A stretch of DNA of 5,640 nt from Massilia sp. UBA2604 (lineage in GTDB: Bacteria > Pseudomonadota > Gammaproteobacteria > Burkholderiales > Burkholderiaceae_D): contig DDKG01000118.1 in assembly GCA_002339265.1 (NCBI GenBank), positions 1-5,640 of the forward strand, given 5' to 3'. The translations under genes were made by a program, and so were the position numbers. The notes under the pieces were generated by a model, which worked only from the letters and a program-made list of their open reading frames with translations, searched no databases and was not told the DNA's origin. Below, in pieces: positions 1-5,400 of this stretch (its first letter is position 1; every line of letters begins with the position of its first letter).

Positions 1-402
1 GCCGGCCACGCCCTGCTCCCAACCCTTGATGACGCGGCCCGCGCCGAGCTGGAACTCGAGCGGATCGCGGCCGGCGTCGAGCGACGAGTCGAACTTGCGT
101 CCGCGCTGCTGCCGTGCCAGCGGCTTGTGGAACCAACCGGTGTAATTGACCACGACATTGTTGCCGATGGACGCTTCCTTGCCGGTGCCGACCACGCGGT
201 CTACGATCTCGACCTGGGGTGCGGGCGCTTCCGCCACCGGCGCGGGAACCTGGTTCTCCGGCGACGCGACCGGCGGCGTGCTCGACTGCTGCACGTCCGG
301 CGGCGGCTGGGTGGTCGGCTTGCTGGCGTCCTGCGCGCCTTCCTGCGCCTGGACGCTTGCGGCTGCCAACAGCAGGGCGATGAATGCGGATCGACGAATC
401 AT
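1..402 (-). CDS. FKBP-type peptidyl-prolyl cis-trans isomerase, exported (N-terminal part, cut by window edge)
   Basis: This is the N-terminal 134 codons of a minus-strand gene that runs off the left edge. FKBP isomerases catalyse cis-trans isomerisation of X-Pro bonds and assist folding. Residues 1-19 look like a signal peptide (MIRR, then a hydrophobic Ala/Leu stretch, cleavage likely after VQA), so the product probably acts in the periplasm. Residues about 28-63 form a Pro/Ala/Gln-rich linker. The FKBP domain begins near residue 64, with VNYTGW (85-90), KFDSS (103-107) and GAGRVIKGWEQGVAG (120-134). Compared with human FKBP12, Y87, F104, D105, V124-I125 and W128 match the active-site Y26, F36, D37, V55-I56 and W59. 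The C-terminal half of the domain lies outside the window. A ribosome site GGAAGAG (408-414, complement) sits 5 nt before the ATG at 402. The family call is firm. I give no symbol because several paralogues exist. Confidence 0.93.
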   Translation of the reverse strand, partial: MIRRSAFIALLLAAASVQAQEGAQDASKPTTQPPPDVQQSSTPPVASPENQVPAPVAEAPAPQVEIVDRVVGTGKEASIGNNVVVNYTGWFHKPLARQQRGRKFDSSLDAGRDPLEFQLGAGRVIKGWEQGVAG

Positions 403-417
403 GTGTGCTCTTCCATC

Positions 418-444
418 AAAAGTTCGCAACCGGACGGTTGCAAC
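418..444 (-). terminator. Hairpin with short T-run behind tcdA (possible weak terminator or leader hairpin of the FKBP gene)
   Basis: On the minus strand, 5 nt after the tcdA stop codon (449-451), the sequence reads GTTGCAACC, then GTCC, then GGTTGC-G-AAC, then TTTT. The stem is 6 perfect base pairs (426-431 with 436-441) plus GTT/AAC (422-424 with 442-444) with one bulged C at 425. The T-run has only four T, so termination may be partial. The FKBP ribosome site starts only a few bases further on, so the hairpin could instead sit in that gene's leader. In that case a candidate -10 box TATCAT (451-456, complement), overlapping the tcdA stop, would serve it. Confidence 0.45.
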
Positions 445-448
445 AATC

Positions 449-1339
449 TTATGATAACAAGGCCGCTTCGGCTTGCACAGTTTGGCCGACCGGGGCAGCC
501 TGGGTCTCCAGTGCAGCTTCAGCGTTGGCAGCCTCGGCCAGGCGGCGCAGCACCTGGCCCGCCGTCACCATGCCGAAGGTGGCGGTGACCACCATGCTCG
601 AACCGAAGCCGGCGCAGTTCAAGCCGGTGATGCTGTTCGGGTCGACGTCGCAGGCGTCGCCAGCGTCGGGATAGCGCAGCGGCTCCATCGAGAACACGGC
701 GTCGATATGGTATTTCTGCTTCTCGCCGCGTGCGAAGCCATATTGCGCGCGCAGGATCTTGCGCACCTTCTTGAGCAGCGGCTCTTGTTCGGTGCGGGCC
801 AGGTCGCGGATCTCGACCTTGGTCGGATCGATCTGGCCGCCCGCGCCGCCCACCACCACCAGCGGCATCCGGTTAGCGCTGCACCAGGCGATCAGGGCTG
901 CCTTCGGCTTCACGCTGTCGATGGCGTCGACCACGTAATCGAAATTCTTATCGGCGATCATTGCCGGGATGTTCTCGACGTCGATAAAATCCTCGACCAG
1001 GGTGACCTGGCAGAACGGATTGATCTGGGCGATGCGTTGTTTCAATGCCTCGATCTTGGCCATGCCGACGGTCGACGACAGCGCCTGGATCTGGCGGTTG
1101 ATGTTCGACTCTGCCACATTGTCGAGGTCGATCAGGGTCAAGTGGCCGATGGCGCTGCGCGCCAGCGCCTCGACCACCCACGAGCCGACGCCGCCGACGC
1201 CGATCACGCAAACGTGCGCCCCGCGGAAACGTTCCAGCGCACGCTCACCGTAGAGGCGGGCGATGCCGCCGAAGCGGCGCGCGAAGTCGACTTCTTCTTC
1301 CAAAGTTGCCGAAAAGAGCTGAGAGTTGATCTGGTTCAT
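449..1339 (-). CDS. tcdA: tRNA threonylcarbamoyladenosine dehydratase TcdA (CsdL/YgdL)
   Basis: TcdA is an E1-like, ATP-dependent cytoplasmic enzyme that dehydrates t6A37 of ANN-decoding tRNAs to the cyclic form ct6A; in E. coli it works with the CsdA/CsdE sulfur-transfer system. The 296-residue product follows the E. coli protein closely: [14 protein letters not shown] near the start, nucleotide-binding loop GVGGVGSW (47-54), LIDLDNV with acidic D71/D73, NRQ (81-83), [16 protein letters not shown] (138-153), [10 protein letters not shown] (164-173) and [13 protein letters not shown] (244-256). An Ala-rich tail of about 27 residues follows RRLAEAA; E. coli TcdA (about 268 residues) ends near this point. 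The ATG at 1339 is the only start that fits the conserved N-terminus, yet it has no clear ribosome site. The gene is divergent from the hemerythrin-PdxH gene and is followed by the FKBP gene 46 bp downstream on the same strand. Recognition is very secure; the role of the tail is unknown. Confidence 0.96.
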   Translation of the reverse strand: MNQINSQLFSATLEEEVDFARRFGGIARLYGERALERFRGAHVCVIGVGGVGSWVVEALARSAIGHLTLIDLDNVAESNINRQIQALSSTVGMAKIEALKQRIAQINPFCQVTLVEDFIDVENIPAMIADKNFDYVVDAIDSVKPKAALIAWCSANRMPLVVVGGAGGQIDPTKVEIRDLARTEQEPLLKKVRKILRAQYGFARGEKQKYHIDAVFSMEPLRYPDAGDACDVDPNSITGLNCAGFGSSMVVTATFGMVTAGQVLRRLAEAANAEAALETQAAPVGQTVQAEAALLS

Positions 1340-1435
1340 CCCGATATTGTAGCGGACGGTCCTTTCGCATCTGCACTAAAATACCTCTTAGATAATCAAA
1401 TATTTTGCGTGTCGCCAACACGTTATGAGAACGCC
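1340..1435. promoter_or_regulatory. AT-rich divergent promoter region between tcdA and the hemerythrin-PdxH gene
   Basis: This 96-bp gap separates two divergent genes, and positions 1376-1406 are strikingly AT-rich against the GC-rich surroundings. On the plus strand it contains -10-like hexamers TAAAAT (1377-1382) and GATAAT (1391-1396), and a palindrome AAATATTT (1398-1405), but I find no convincing -35 box at the right distance for either hexamer. The start of the plus-strand gene has only a weak ribosome site, GAGA (1427-1430), 5 nt before the ATG. The region must carry promoters by position; which hexamer is used cannot be decided by eye. Confidence 0.5.
1346..1351 (-). promoter_or_regulatory. 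Candidate -10 box of tcdA, placing transcription start at the ATG
   Basis: The complement of 1346-1351 reads TACAAT, five of six bases of the TATAAT consensus. Six bases (ATCGGG) separate it from the tcdA ATG, so the expected transcription start falls on or beside the A of the start codon. The best -35 candidate is weak: TGCAGA (1370-1375, complement), 3 of 6 matches, 18-bp spacer. Together with the missing ribosome site, this suggests a leaderless transcript. Confidence 0.35.
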
Positions 1436-2635
1436 ATGAGCTCCCTCCTGCACGACGCCGCTCCCGATTTCACCCAGCCGATCGCCGTGCTCAAGCACTG
1501 CCACGGACGCATCCGCAAACAGCTCGCCACCCTGGAAAAGCTGCTGGAACACTTGCCGCAACACGGCGCCGACGAGCAGGCGCGCCAGGCGGCGGGCGCG
1601 GTGCTGCGCTATTTCGAGAAGGCGGCCCACCTGCACCATGACGACGAGGAGCAAGACCTGATCCCGATGCTGCGCGCCACCGCGCAGGGCGAGGACGCCG
1701 CCATCCTGCAGGCGCTGGCCCCGACCATCCTGCAAGACCACAAGGACATGGATGCGCTGTGGCAAGACCTGCACGAGCAGCTGACCGCGATCGCGGAAGG
1801 CACGAGCACGACGCTCTCCGACAGCGCGGTGCGCCGCTTCGTGGCCAGCTATACCGCCCATATGGAGCGCGAGGAAAGCACCATGGCGCCGATGGCGATG
1901 CGCCTGTTCTCGCCCGAGCAGATGGCGCGCCTGGGCCAGGCCATGCAGCTGCGGCGCGGCATCGCGGCGCCAGCGGCCCCGCTGTCGCCGGCCCTGGGCC
2001 AGGCCGTGGCCGACCTGCGCAAGGACTACGGCCAGGCCAGCCTGGACGAAGCCGACGTGCTGGATGATCCGATCATGCAATTCACGGCGTGGTTCGAGCA
2101 GGCCCTGAAGGCCGAAGTCAACGAACCGAATGCGATGTCGCTGTCCACCGTGGCCGCCAATGGCCGTCCCAGTTCGCGCATCGTGCTGGTCAAGCAATTC
2201 GATGCGCGCGGCTTCTCGTGGTACACGAATTACGACAGCAAGAAGGGCGCGGATTTGCGCGACAACAGCTACGCTGCATTGCTGTTCTTCTGGAGCGAAC
2301 TCGAACGCCAGGTACGTATCGAAGGACGTGTGGAGCGGACTGCGCCGGACGAAAGCGACCGCTATTTCCGCAGCCGTCCCCTCAAGAGCCGGCTGTCGGC
2401 GATCGCATCGCGCCAGAGCGCACCGATCGCCAGCCGCGCGCAGCTCGAACAGAACTACGACGTCGTGGCGCAGGGGGCCGGCGAGGATCCGGCGCGTCCC
2501 GACAACTGGGGCGGCTATCGCCTGATCCCCGAACGCATCGAATTCTGGCAAGGCCGGCGTTCGCGCTTCCATGACCGTATCGTCTACGAGCGGCAGGAAG
2601 ACGGCAGCTGGGCGCGCCAGCGTTTGCAACCGTAA
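1436..2635 (+). CDS. pdxH: Hemerythrin-like domain fused to pyridoxamine 5'-phosphate oxidase (PdxH)
   Basis: This 399-residue two-domain protein is presumably cytoplasmic. Residues about 12-175 are a hemerythrin-like four-helix di-iron domain: H21/H23 in helix A; H65, H67 and H68 with E71/E72 in [14 protein letters not shown]102 in LQDHKDMD; H142 with E146/E147 in [12 protein letters not shown]. After an Ala/Pro linker (about 176-186), residues 187-399 are a full PdxH, which oxidises PNP or PMP to PLP with FMN and O2, releasing H2O2. Visible PdxH signatures are RIVLVK (248-253), WYTNYDSKK (262-270), ERQVRIEG (290-297), YFRSRPLKS (310-318; Y310, R314 and S318 match E. coli Y129, R133 and S137), [13 protein letters not shown] and RFHDR (377-381; R377 and H379 match R197 and H199). 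E. coli PdxH has 218 residues, so the oxidase half is complete. No stop or frameshift lies between the halves. The frame stays open upstream of 1436, but there it is antisense to tcdA. cfa follows after 47 bp. Confidence 0.92.
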   Translation: MSSLLHDAAPDFTQPIAVLKHCHGRIRKQLATLEKLLEHLPQHGADEQARQAAGAVLRYFEKAAHLHHDDEEQDLIPMLRATAQGEDAAILQALAPTILQDHKDMDALWQDLHEQLTAIAEGTSTTLSDSAVRRFVASYTAHMEREESTMAPMAMRLFSPEQMARLGQAMQLRRGIAAPAAPLSPALGQAVADLRKDYGQASLDEADVLDDPIMQFTAWFEQALKAEVNEPNAMSLSTVAANGRPSSRIVLVKQFDARGFSWYTNYDSKKGADLRDNSYAALLFFWSELERQVRIEGRVERTAPDESDRYFRSRPLKSRLSAIASRQSAPIASRAQLEQNYDVVAQGAGEDPARPDNWGGYRLIPERIEFWQGRRSRFHDRIVYERQEDGSWARQRLQP

Positions 2636-2656
2636 CCGGCCAGGAGCCGCGGCCGG
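2636..2656. repeat. Small inverted repeat in the pdxH-cfa gap
   Basis: CCGGCC (2636-2641) and GGCCGG (2651-2656) form a perfect 6-bp GC-only stem with a 9-base loop directly after the fusion gene's TAA. No T-run follows, so it is not a standard intrinsic terminator. It could stabilise the message end or reduce read-through into cfa. An alternative stem AGCC/GGCT (2645-2648 with 2655-2658) competes with it. Confidence 0.35.
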
Positions 2657-2670
2657 CTACGCCTTCATAA

Positions 2671-2676
2671 AAGGGG
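2671..2676 (+). promoter_or_regulatory. Ribosome binding site that fixes the GTG start of cfa
   Basis: AAGGGG (2671-2676), preceded by further A residues, lies 6 bases before the GTG at 2683. No in-frame ATG is available near the expected N-terminus, so this site decides the unusual GTG start. Confidence 0.6.
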
Positions 2677-2682
2677 TGGACC

Positions 2683-3921
2683 GTGTTCGATCAGATCAAG
2701 CTGTCGGCCTTGCAGGCTGGCCTGCGCGGCAAGTTGCCGCTGTCGCCAAAGTTGTCGTTGCCACTGCGCGTGGAGCTGTGGAACGGTGAACGCATCGACC
2801 TGTCATCCGACCCGCCGCGGGTCACCATCCGCATCCCCGGCCCCACCGCGCTGCGCTACCTGCGCTCCCCCTCCCTGTACAGCCTGGGCCGCGCCTACGT
2901 CGAAGGCGCGATCGAGGTGATGGGCCGCGCGGCCGACATCATTGCGGTCGGGAATGCGCTGGCGGCATCCGGCGCCGTCGACAGCGCCGGCAACAAGCGC
3001 AGCCGCCTGGGAGATGCGCTGCGCCTCAAATCCAATCACACGCGCGAATCCGACCGCGACGCGATCCGCTACCACTACGACGTCTCCAACGAGTTCTACG
3101 CCGCCTGGCTCGATCCCGGCATGGTGTATTCCTGCGCCTACTTCGAGGCGGGCGATGAAGACCTGGCCAGCGCGCAGACGAAGAAGATCGACCACATCCT
3201 GCGCAAGATCGACCTGCGCCCCGGCCAGACCCTGCTCGACATCGGCTGCGGCTGGGGAGCGCTGGTACTGCGCGCGGCCGAGAAATTCGGCGCGCGCTGC
3301 GTGGGCATCACGCTGTCCGAGAACCAGGCCGCACTGGCGCGCGAGCGGGTGGCGCAAGCCGGGCTGCAGGACCGTATCGAGATCCGGATCCAGGACTACC
3401 GCGACGTCGACGGCCATTTCGAGCGCATCACCAGCGTCGGCATGTTCGAGCATGTCGGCGTGCAGCATCTGAAGGACTATTTCGCCCGCGTGGCCGGTCT
3501 GCTGGCGCCGGGCGGCGTGGCGATGAACCACGGGATCACCACCACTAACCCCGACAATGGCGCGACGCCCTACGGCGGCGGCCAGTTCATCGACGAATAC
3601 GTGTTCCCGCAGGGAGAGCTGGCGCACCTGGCGACGGTGGTGCGGGCGATGCAGGAAGGCGGGCTGGAAGTGCGTGACGTGGAAAACCTGCGCCGCCACT
3701 ACGCCCACACCTGCGCGCTCTGGACCGACAATTTCGAGAGCAATGCCGCCCGCATCCGCACCCTGACCGACCCGAAGCGCTTCCGCATCTGGCACGTCTA
3801 CCTGGCCGGCTGCGCCTACGCCTTCGCGCATGACAGGATCAGCCTGTACCAGATCGTGTGCGGCAAGGCAGGGAGCGACGTGGGGCAGTTGCCGTGGTCG
3901 AGGAGGTATATGTATGTTTGA
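2683..3921 (+). CDS. cfa: Cyclopropane-fatty-acyl-phospholipid synthase (SAM-dependent)
   Basis: The enzyme adds a methylene group from S-adenosylmethionine across cis double bonds of membrane phospholipid acyl chains; it acts at the inner face of the cytoplasmic membrane and protects against acid, solvent and stationary-phase stress. The 412-residue product has a variable N-terminal domain (about 1-120), then RYHYDVSNEFYAAWLDPGMV (129-148), YSCAYF with C151, the SAM-binding loop LLDIGCGWGAL (184-194), GITLSENQ (208-215), MFEHVG (254-259, with the bicarbonate-site Glu E256), MNHGI (281-285; H283 and I285 match E. coli H266 and I268), FIDEYVFPQGEL (302-313) and HYAHTCALW (339-347; Y340 matches Y317). 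It is somewhat longer than E. coli Cfa (382 residues). Translation starts at GTG. It lies 47 bp after the hemerythrin-PdxH gene on the same strand, so co-transcription is likely. A related mycolic-acid-type methyltransferase is less probable in a proteobacterium. Confidence 0.93.
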   Translation: MFDQIKLSALQAGLRGKLPLSPKLSLPLRVELWNGERIDLSSDPPRVTIRIPGPTALRYLRSPSLYSLGRAYVEGAIEVMGRAADIIAVGNALAASGAVDSAGNKRSRLGDALRLKSNHTRESDRDAIRYHYDVSNEFYAAWLDPGMVYSCAYFEAGDEDLASAQTKKIDHILRKIDLRPGQTLLDIGCGWGALVLRAAEKFGARCVGITLSENQAALARERVAQAGLQDRIEIRIQDYRDVDGHFERITSVGMFEHVGVQHLKDYFARVAGLLAPGGVAMNHGITTTNPDNGATPYGGGQFIDEYVFPQGELAHLATVVRAMQEGGLEVRDVENLRRHYAHTCALWTDNFESNAARIRTLTDPKRFRIWHVYLAGCAYAFAHDRISLYQIVCGKAGSDVGQLPWSRRYMYV

Positions 3922-3934
3922 TGTCGATCGCTAA

Positions 3935-3951
3935 CGCGTATTCCTTACGCG
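3935..3951. repeat. Hairpin 13 nt behind the cfa stop codon
   Basis: CGCGTA (3935-3940) and TACGCG (3946-3951) form a perfect 6-bp stem with loop TTCCT. No T-run follows on either strand. By position it may protect the 3' end of the cfa message or act together with the palindromes further on as a transcription barrier between the convergent genes cfa and msrA. Confidence 0.45.
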
Positions 3952-3960
3952 ACCCAAGCA

Positions 3961-3988
3961 CGTCGTCCCCGCGAAGGCGGGGACCCAA
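3961..3988 (+). repeat. REP-like palindromic unit 1
   Basis: The unit starts with CGTCGT and contains a perfect 8-bp stem, GTCCCCGC (3965-3972) with GCGGGGAC (3977-3984), closed by the tetraloop GAAG, and ends in CCAA. Short elements of this form are dispersed in many copies between genes in proteobacteria (established for REP-type repeats in general). A partner unit in opposite orientation lies at 4021-4061. Copy number in this genome cannot be seen from one window. Confidence 0.75.
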
Positions 3989-3992
3989 GTGC

Positions 3993-4017
3993 TGCATGCG
4001 TTACCGAAACGCTTGCA
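3993..4017. repeat. Central hairpin between the two REP-like units
   Basis: TGCA-T-GCGTT (3993-4002), loop ACCGA, AACGC-T-TGCA (4008-4017). The stem has 5 + 4 base pairs interrupted by one T-T mismatch. It occupies nearly all of the spacer between the two inverted units, so the intergenic region is three consecutive hairpins. Confidence 0.55.
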
Positions 4018-4020
4018 AGA

Positions 4021-4061
4021 TTAGGTTCCCGCCAAGGCGCCCGGCGAGGGCGGGAACGACG
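4021..4061 (-). repeat. REP-like palindromic unit 2, inverted, with enlarged loop
   Basis: On the complement this unit begins CGTCGTTCCCGC and ends GGCGGGAACCTAA, matching unit 1 at 11 of 12 outer bases and 11 of 13 inner bases. Its stem is GTTCCCGCC (4025-4033) with GGCGGGAAC (4049-4057), a perfect 9 bp. The loop of about 15 bases is GC-rich, compared with 4 in unit 1, as if about 12-13 bases had been inserted or the unit belonged to a longer subfamily. It ends 17 bp before the msrA stop codon, so it can also work as a terminator for the convergent genes. Confidence 0.7.
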
Positions 4062-4078
4062 GGCTGCTCGAAGAGTGA

Positions 4079-4621
4079 CTATCCCTTCAACCGATCCGTA
4101 AACGTCTTGCGGAACTTGGCCACCTTCGGCGCCACGACAAACGCGCAATACCCCTGCAGCGGATGCTGGGCGAAGTAGTTCTGGTGATAATCCTCGGCCT
4201 TGTACCAGGTTTCCTGCGGCTTGACTTCGGTGACGATCGGCGCGTCCCACACCAGGCCCATCTCGCCGATCACCTTGTGCGCGATTTCGGCCTGCTCGGG
4301 CGAGGTGGTGAAGATCACCGAGCGGTACTGGGTGCCGACGTCGTTGCCCTGACGGTTCAGCGTGGTCGGGTCGTGGATGGTGAAGAAGATTTCGAGGATG
4401 TCGCGGTAGCTGATCACAGCCGGGTCGAATTCCAGGCGCACCACCTCGGCGTGGCCGGTCGTGCCGCTGCACACCGCCTCGTAGCTCGGATTGTCGACCT
4501 GGCCGCCCATATAGCCGGATTCCACGCGGGTGATGCCGCGCGCCTCGAGGTAAACCGCTTCGACGCACCAGAAGCATCCGCCGCCCAGGATGGCTACTTC
4601 GGTTGCTTTTTGCTCACTCAT
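4079..4621 (-). CDS. msrA: Peptide-methionine (S)-S-oxide reductase MsrA
   Basis: MsrA reduces the S epimer of methionine sulfoxide in proteins and free methionine, using thioredoxin to regenerate its cysteines; it acts in the cytoplasm as an oxidative damage repair enzyme. The 180-residue product carries the hallmark GCFWC at 15-19 (catalytic C16), E21, then GYMGG (36-40), YEAVCSGTTGHAEVV (47-61), FFTIHDPTTLNRQGNDVGTQYRS (from 79), KPQETWYKAEDYHQNYF (134-150) and GYCAFVVAPKVAKFR (157-171), where C159 is the probable resolving cysteine. Length is normal for a single-domain MsrA. No MsrB domain is fused, and the window contains no msrB. Ribosome site AAGGTGA (4625-4631, complement) precedes the ATG at 4621. 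The gene converges on cfa across the palindrome cluster and is divergent from the flavin reductase gene, leaving 157 bp for both promoters. Confidence 0.97.
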   Translation of the reverse strand: MSEQKATEVAILGGGCFWCVEAVYLEARGITRVESGYMGGQVDNPSYEAVCSGTTGHAEVVRLEFDPAVISYRDILEIFFTIHDPTTLNRQGNDVGTQYRSVIFTTSPEQAEIAHKVIGEMGLVWDAPIVTEVKPQETWYKAEDYHQNYFAQHPLQGYCAFVVAPKVAKFRKTFTDRLKG

Positions 4622-4746
4622 AGTTCACCTTGGCATTTGTATGATTAGATATCCTTTAATGTAGCGCAAAGTGCCTTGTTCTGCATTGAACTGCCGACAC
4701 AGACGCCCGGCCGCGAGGCGCTGCGCGGCAAGGACTCCGCCGACGA

Positions 4747-4755
4747 TGGCATAAT
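4747..4755 (+). promoter_or_regulatory. Candidate extended -10 promoter of the flavin reductase gene
   Basis: TGG followed by CATAAT (4750-4755) gives a TGn extended -10 element with five of six consensus bases. No good -35 box is seen 16-18 bp upstream, which extended -10 promoters tolerate. Predicted transcription start is near 4762, leaving a short leader of about 17 bases with the ribosome site AGGAA (4770-4774), 4 nt before the ATG. Confidence 0.4.
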
Positions 4756-4778
4756 GAGCGCCAACGTTCAGGAACCGC

Positions 4779-5291
4779 ATGAATACACTTTCCGCCCGCG
4801 CCACGACGCGCGGCTTCGATACAACACATTTCCGCCACGCCCTGTCGCAATTCGCGACCGGCGTGACCGTCATTACCACGCGCCTGGCCGACGGCAGCTT
4901 CCGCGGCCTGACCGCCAGCTCCTTCAACTCGGTCTCGCTCGATCCGCCCCTGGTCTTGTGGAGCCTGGGCGCCGGCGCCAACAGCCTGCCCATTTTCAGC
5001 GGCAACTCGCATTACGTGATCAATGTGCTGTCCGCCGGCCAGGAAGAACTGGCCCTGCGCTTCTCGCGCCGCACCGAAAACCCGTTCGAGGGCATCGAGT
5101 ACGAGCTGTCGCGCACCGGCCTGCCGATCCTGAAAGGCGTGTCGGCGTGGTTCGAATGCCACAACCGCAGCCGCTATCCCGAGGGCGACCACGTCATCTT
5201 CGTCGGCGAGGTCGAGGAATGCCAGGTCCATCCGCAATCGGCGCTGATCTTCCACGGCGGCAAGTTCGGCAGCACGGCCGGTCAAAAATAG
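4779..5291 (+). CDS. Flavin reductase-family protein (FMN-binding split-barrel, HpaC/DIM6-NTAB type)
   Basis: Members of this family use NAD(P)H to reduce free FMN or FAD, usually for a two-component flavin monooxygenase, in the cytoplasm. The 170-residue product is of typical family length. Characteristic stretches are FRHALSQFATGVTVITT (18-34), RGLTASSFNSVSLDPPLVLW (42-61; flavin-contacting TASSF and the conserved DPP), FSGNSHYVINVL (73-84), LALRFS (91-96), then YPEGDHVIFVGEVE (133-146), where GDH and the following strand are strongly conserved, and LIFHGGKFG (156-164). No monooxygenase partner lies in the window. The gene downstream encodes an FAD-dependent acyl-CoA dehydrogenase, which receives electrons from its substrate and does not need a reductase, so the adjacency does not explain the function. 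The gene has its own ribosome site (AGGAA) and a plausible promoter. Family is secure; the partner and flavin preference are unknown. Confidence 0.88.
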   Translation: MNTLSARATTRGFDTTHFRHALSQFATGVTVITTRLADGSFRGLTASSFNSVSLDPPLVLWSLGAGANSLPIFSGNSHYVINVLSAGQEELALRFSRRTENPFEGIEYELSRTGLPILKGVSAWFECHNRSRYPEGDHVIFVGEVEECQVHPQSALIFHGGKFGSTAGQK

Positions 5292-5312
5292 AAATTCCTG
5301 TCGCAGTTTCAA

Positions 5313-5341
5313 AAGATACGGCTGCGGCTCGTTTCTATAAT
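5313..5341 (+). promoter_or_regulatory. Candidate sigma-70 promoter of gcdH
   Basis: A perfect TATAAT (5336-5341) is preceded at a 17-bp spacer by AAGATA (5313-5318), which matches 3 of 6 bases of TTGACA. Transcription would start near 5347-5348, about 53 bases before the gcdH ATG. This suggests gcdH is transcribed on its own even if some read-through arrives from the flavin reductase gene. Confidence 0.6.
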
Positions 5342-5351
5342 GTTCAGGCGC

Positions 5352-5364
5352 GCCGTCCGACGGC
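5352..5364. promoter_or_regulatory. Perfect palindrome in the gcdH leader, possible operator
   Basis: GCCGTC (5352-5357), central C, GACGGC (5359-5364). It starts about 4-5 bases after the predicted transcription start, a position where a repressor would block initiation. A hairpin is unlikely with a one-base centre, unless the stem opens to 4-5 pairs with a larger loop. No regulator gene is present in the window. Confidence 0.35.
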
Positions 5365-5400
5365 ACCCACCCGAACTAGAACTCAGAGACAGGATTTCCG

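Noticed and set aside
1386..1399. FNR/Anr-type box (TTGAT-N4-ATCAA) near AATCAA before the hemerythrin-PdxH gene, which would fit oxygen control.
   Set aside because: Only the right half ATCAA (1395-1399) is present; the left half reads TCTTA, so the site does not match.
473..1435. Plus-strand frame open over about 320 codons upstream of the hemerythrin-PdxH start, making a potential 720-residue protein.
   Set aside because: It is the exact antisense of tcdA, whose protein is unmistakable. Long stop-free antisense frames are expected in GC-rich genes. The hemerythrin domain begins naturally after the ATG at 1436.
1388..2629. Minus-strand 413-codon open frame opposite the hemerythrin-PdxH gene.
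   Set aside because: The translation is low-complexity, rich in Arg/Ala/Val/Gln, with no recognisable domain, while the plus strand encodes two well-conserved domains.
2803..3831. Minus-strand 342-codon open frame opposite cfa.
   Set aside because: It is an antisense shadow of a clear cyclopropane synthase gene; no family is recognisable in its translation.
3961..4061. The repeats as a CRISPR array.
   Set aside because: There are only two units, in opposite orientation, with self-complementary stems and no regular spacer, so they are REP-like palindromes.
3858..4178. Short open frame across the end of cfa and the palindromic gap.
   Set aside because: It overlaps cfa, the REP-like repeats and the msrA end, has no ribosome site and no recognisable content.
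4656..5366. Minus-strand 236-codon open frame opposite the flavin reductase gene.
   Set aside because: It runs through two promoter regions and the whole flavin reductase gene, with shadow-type composition.
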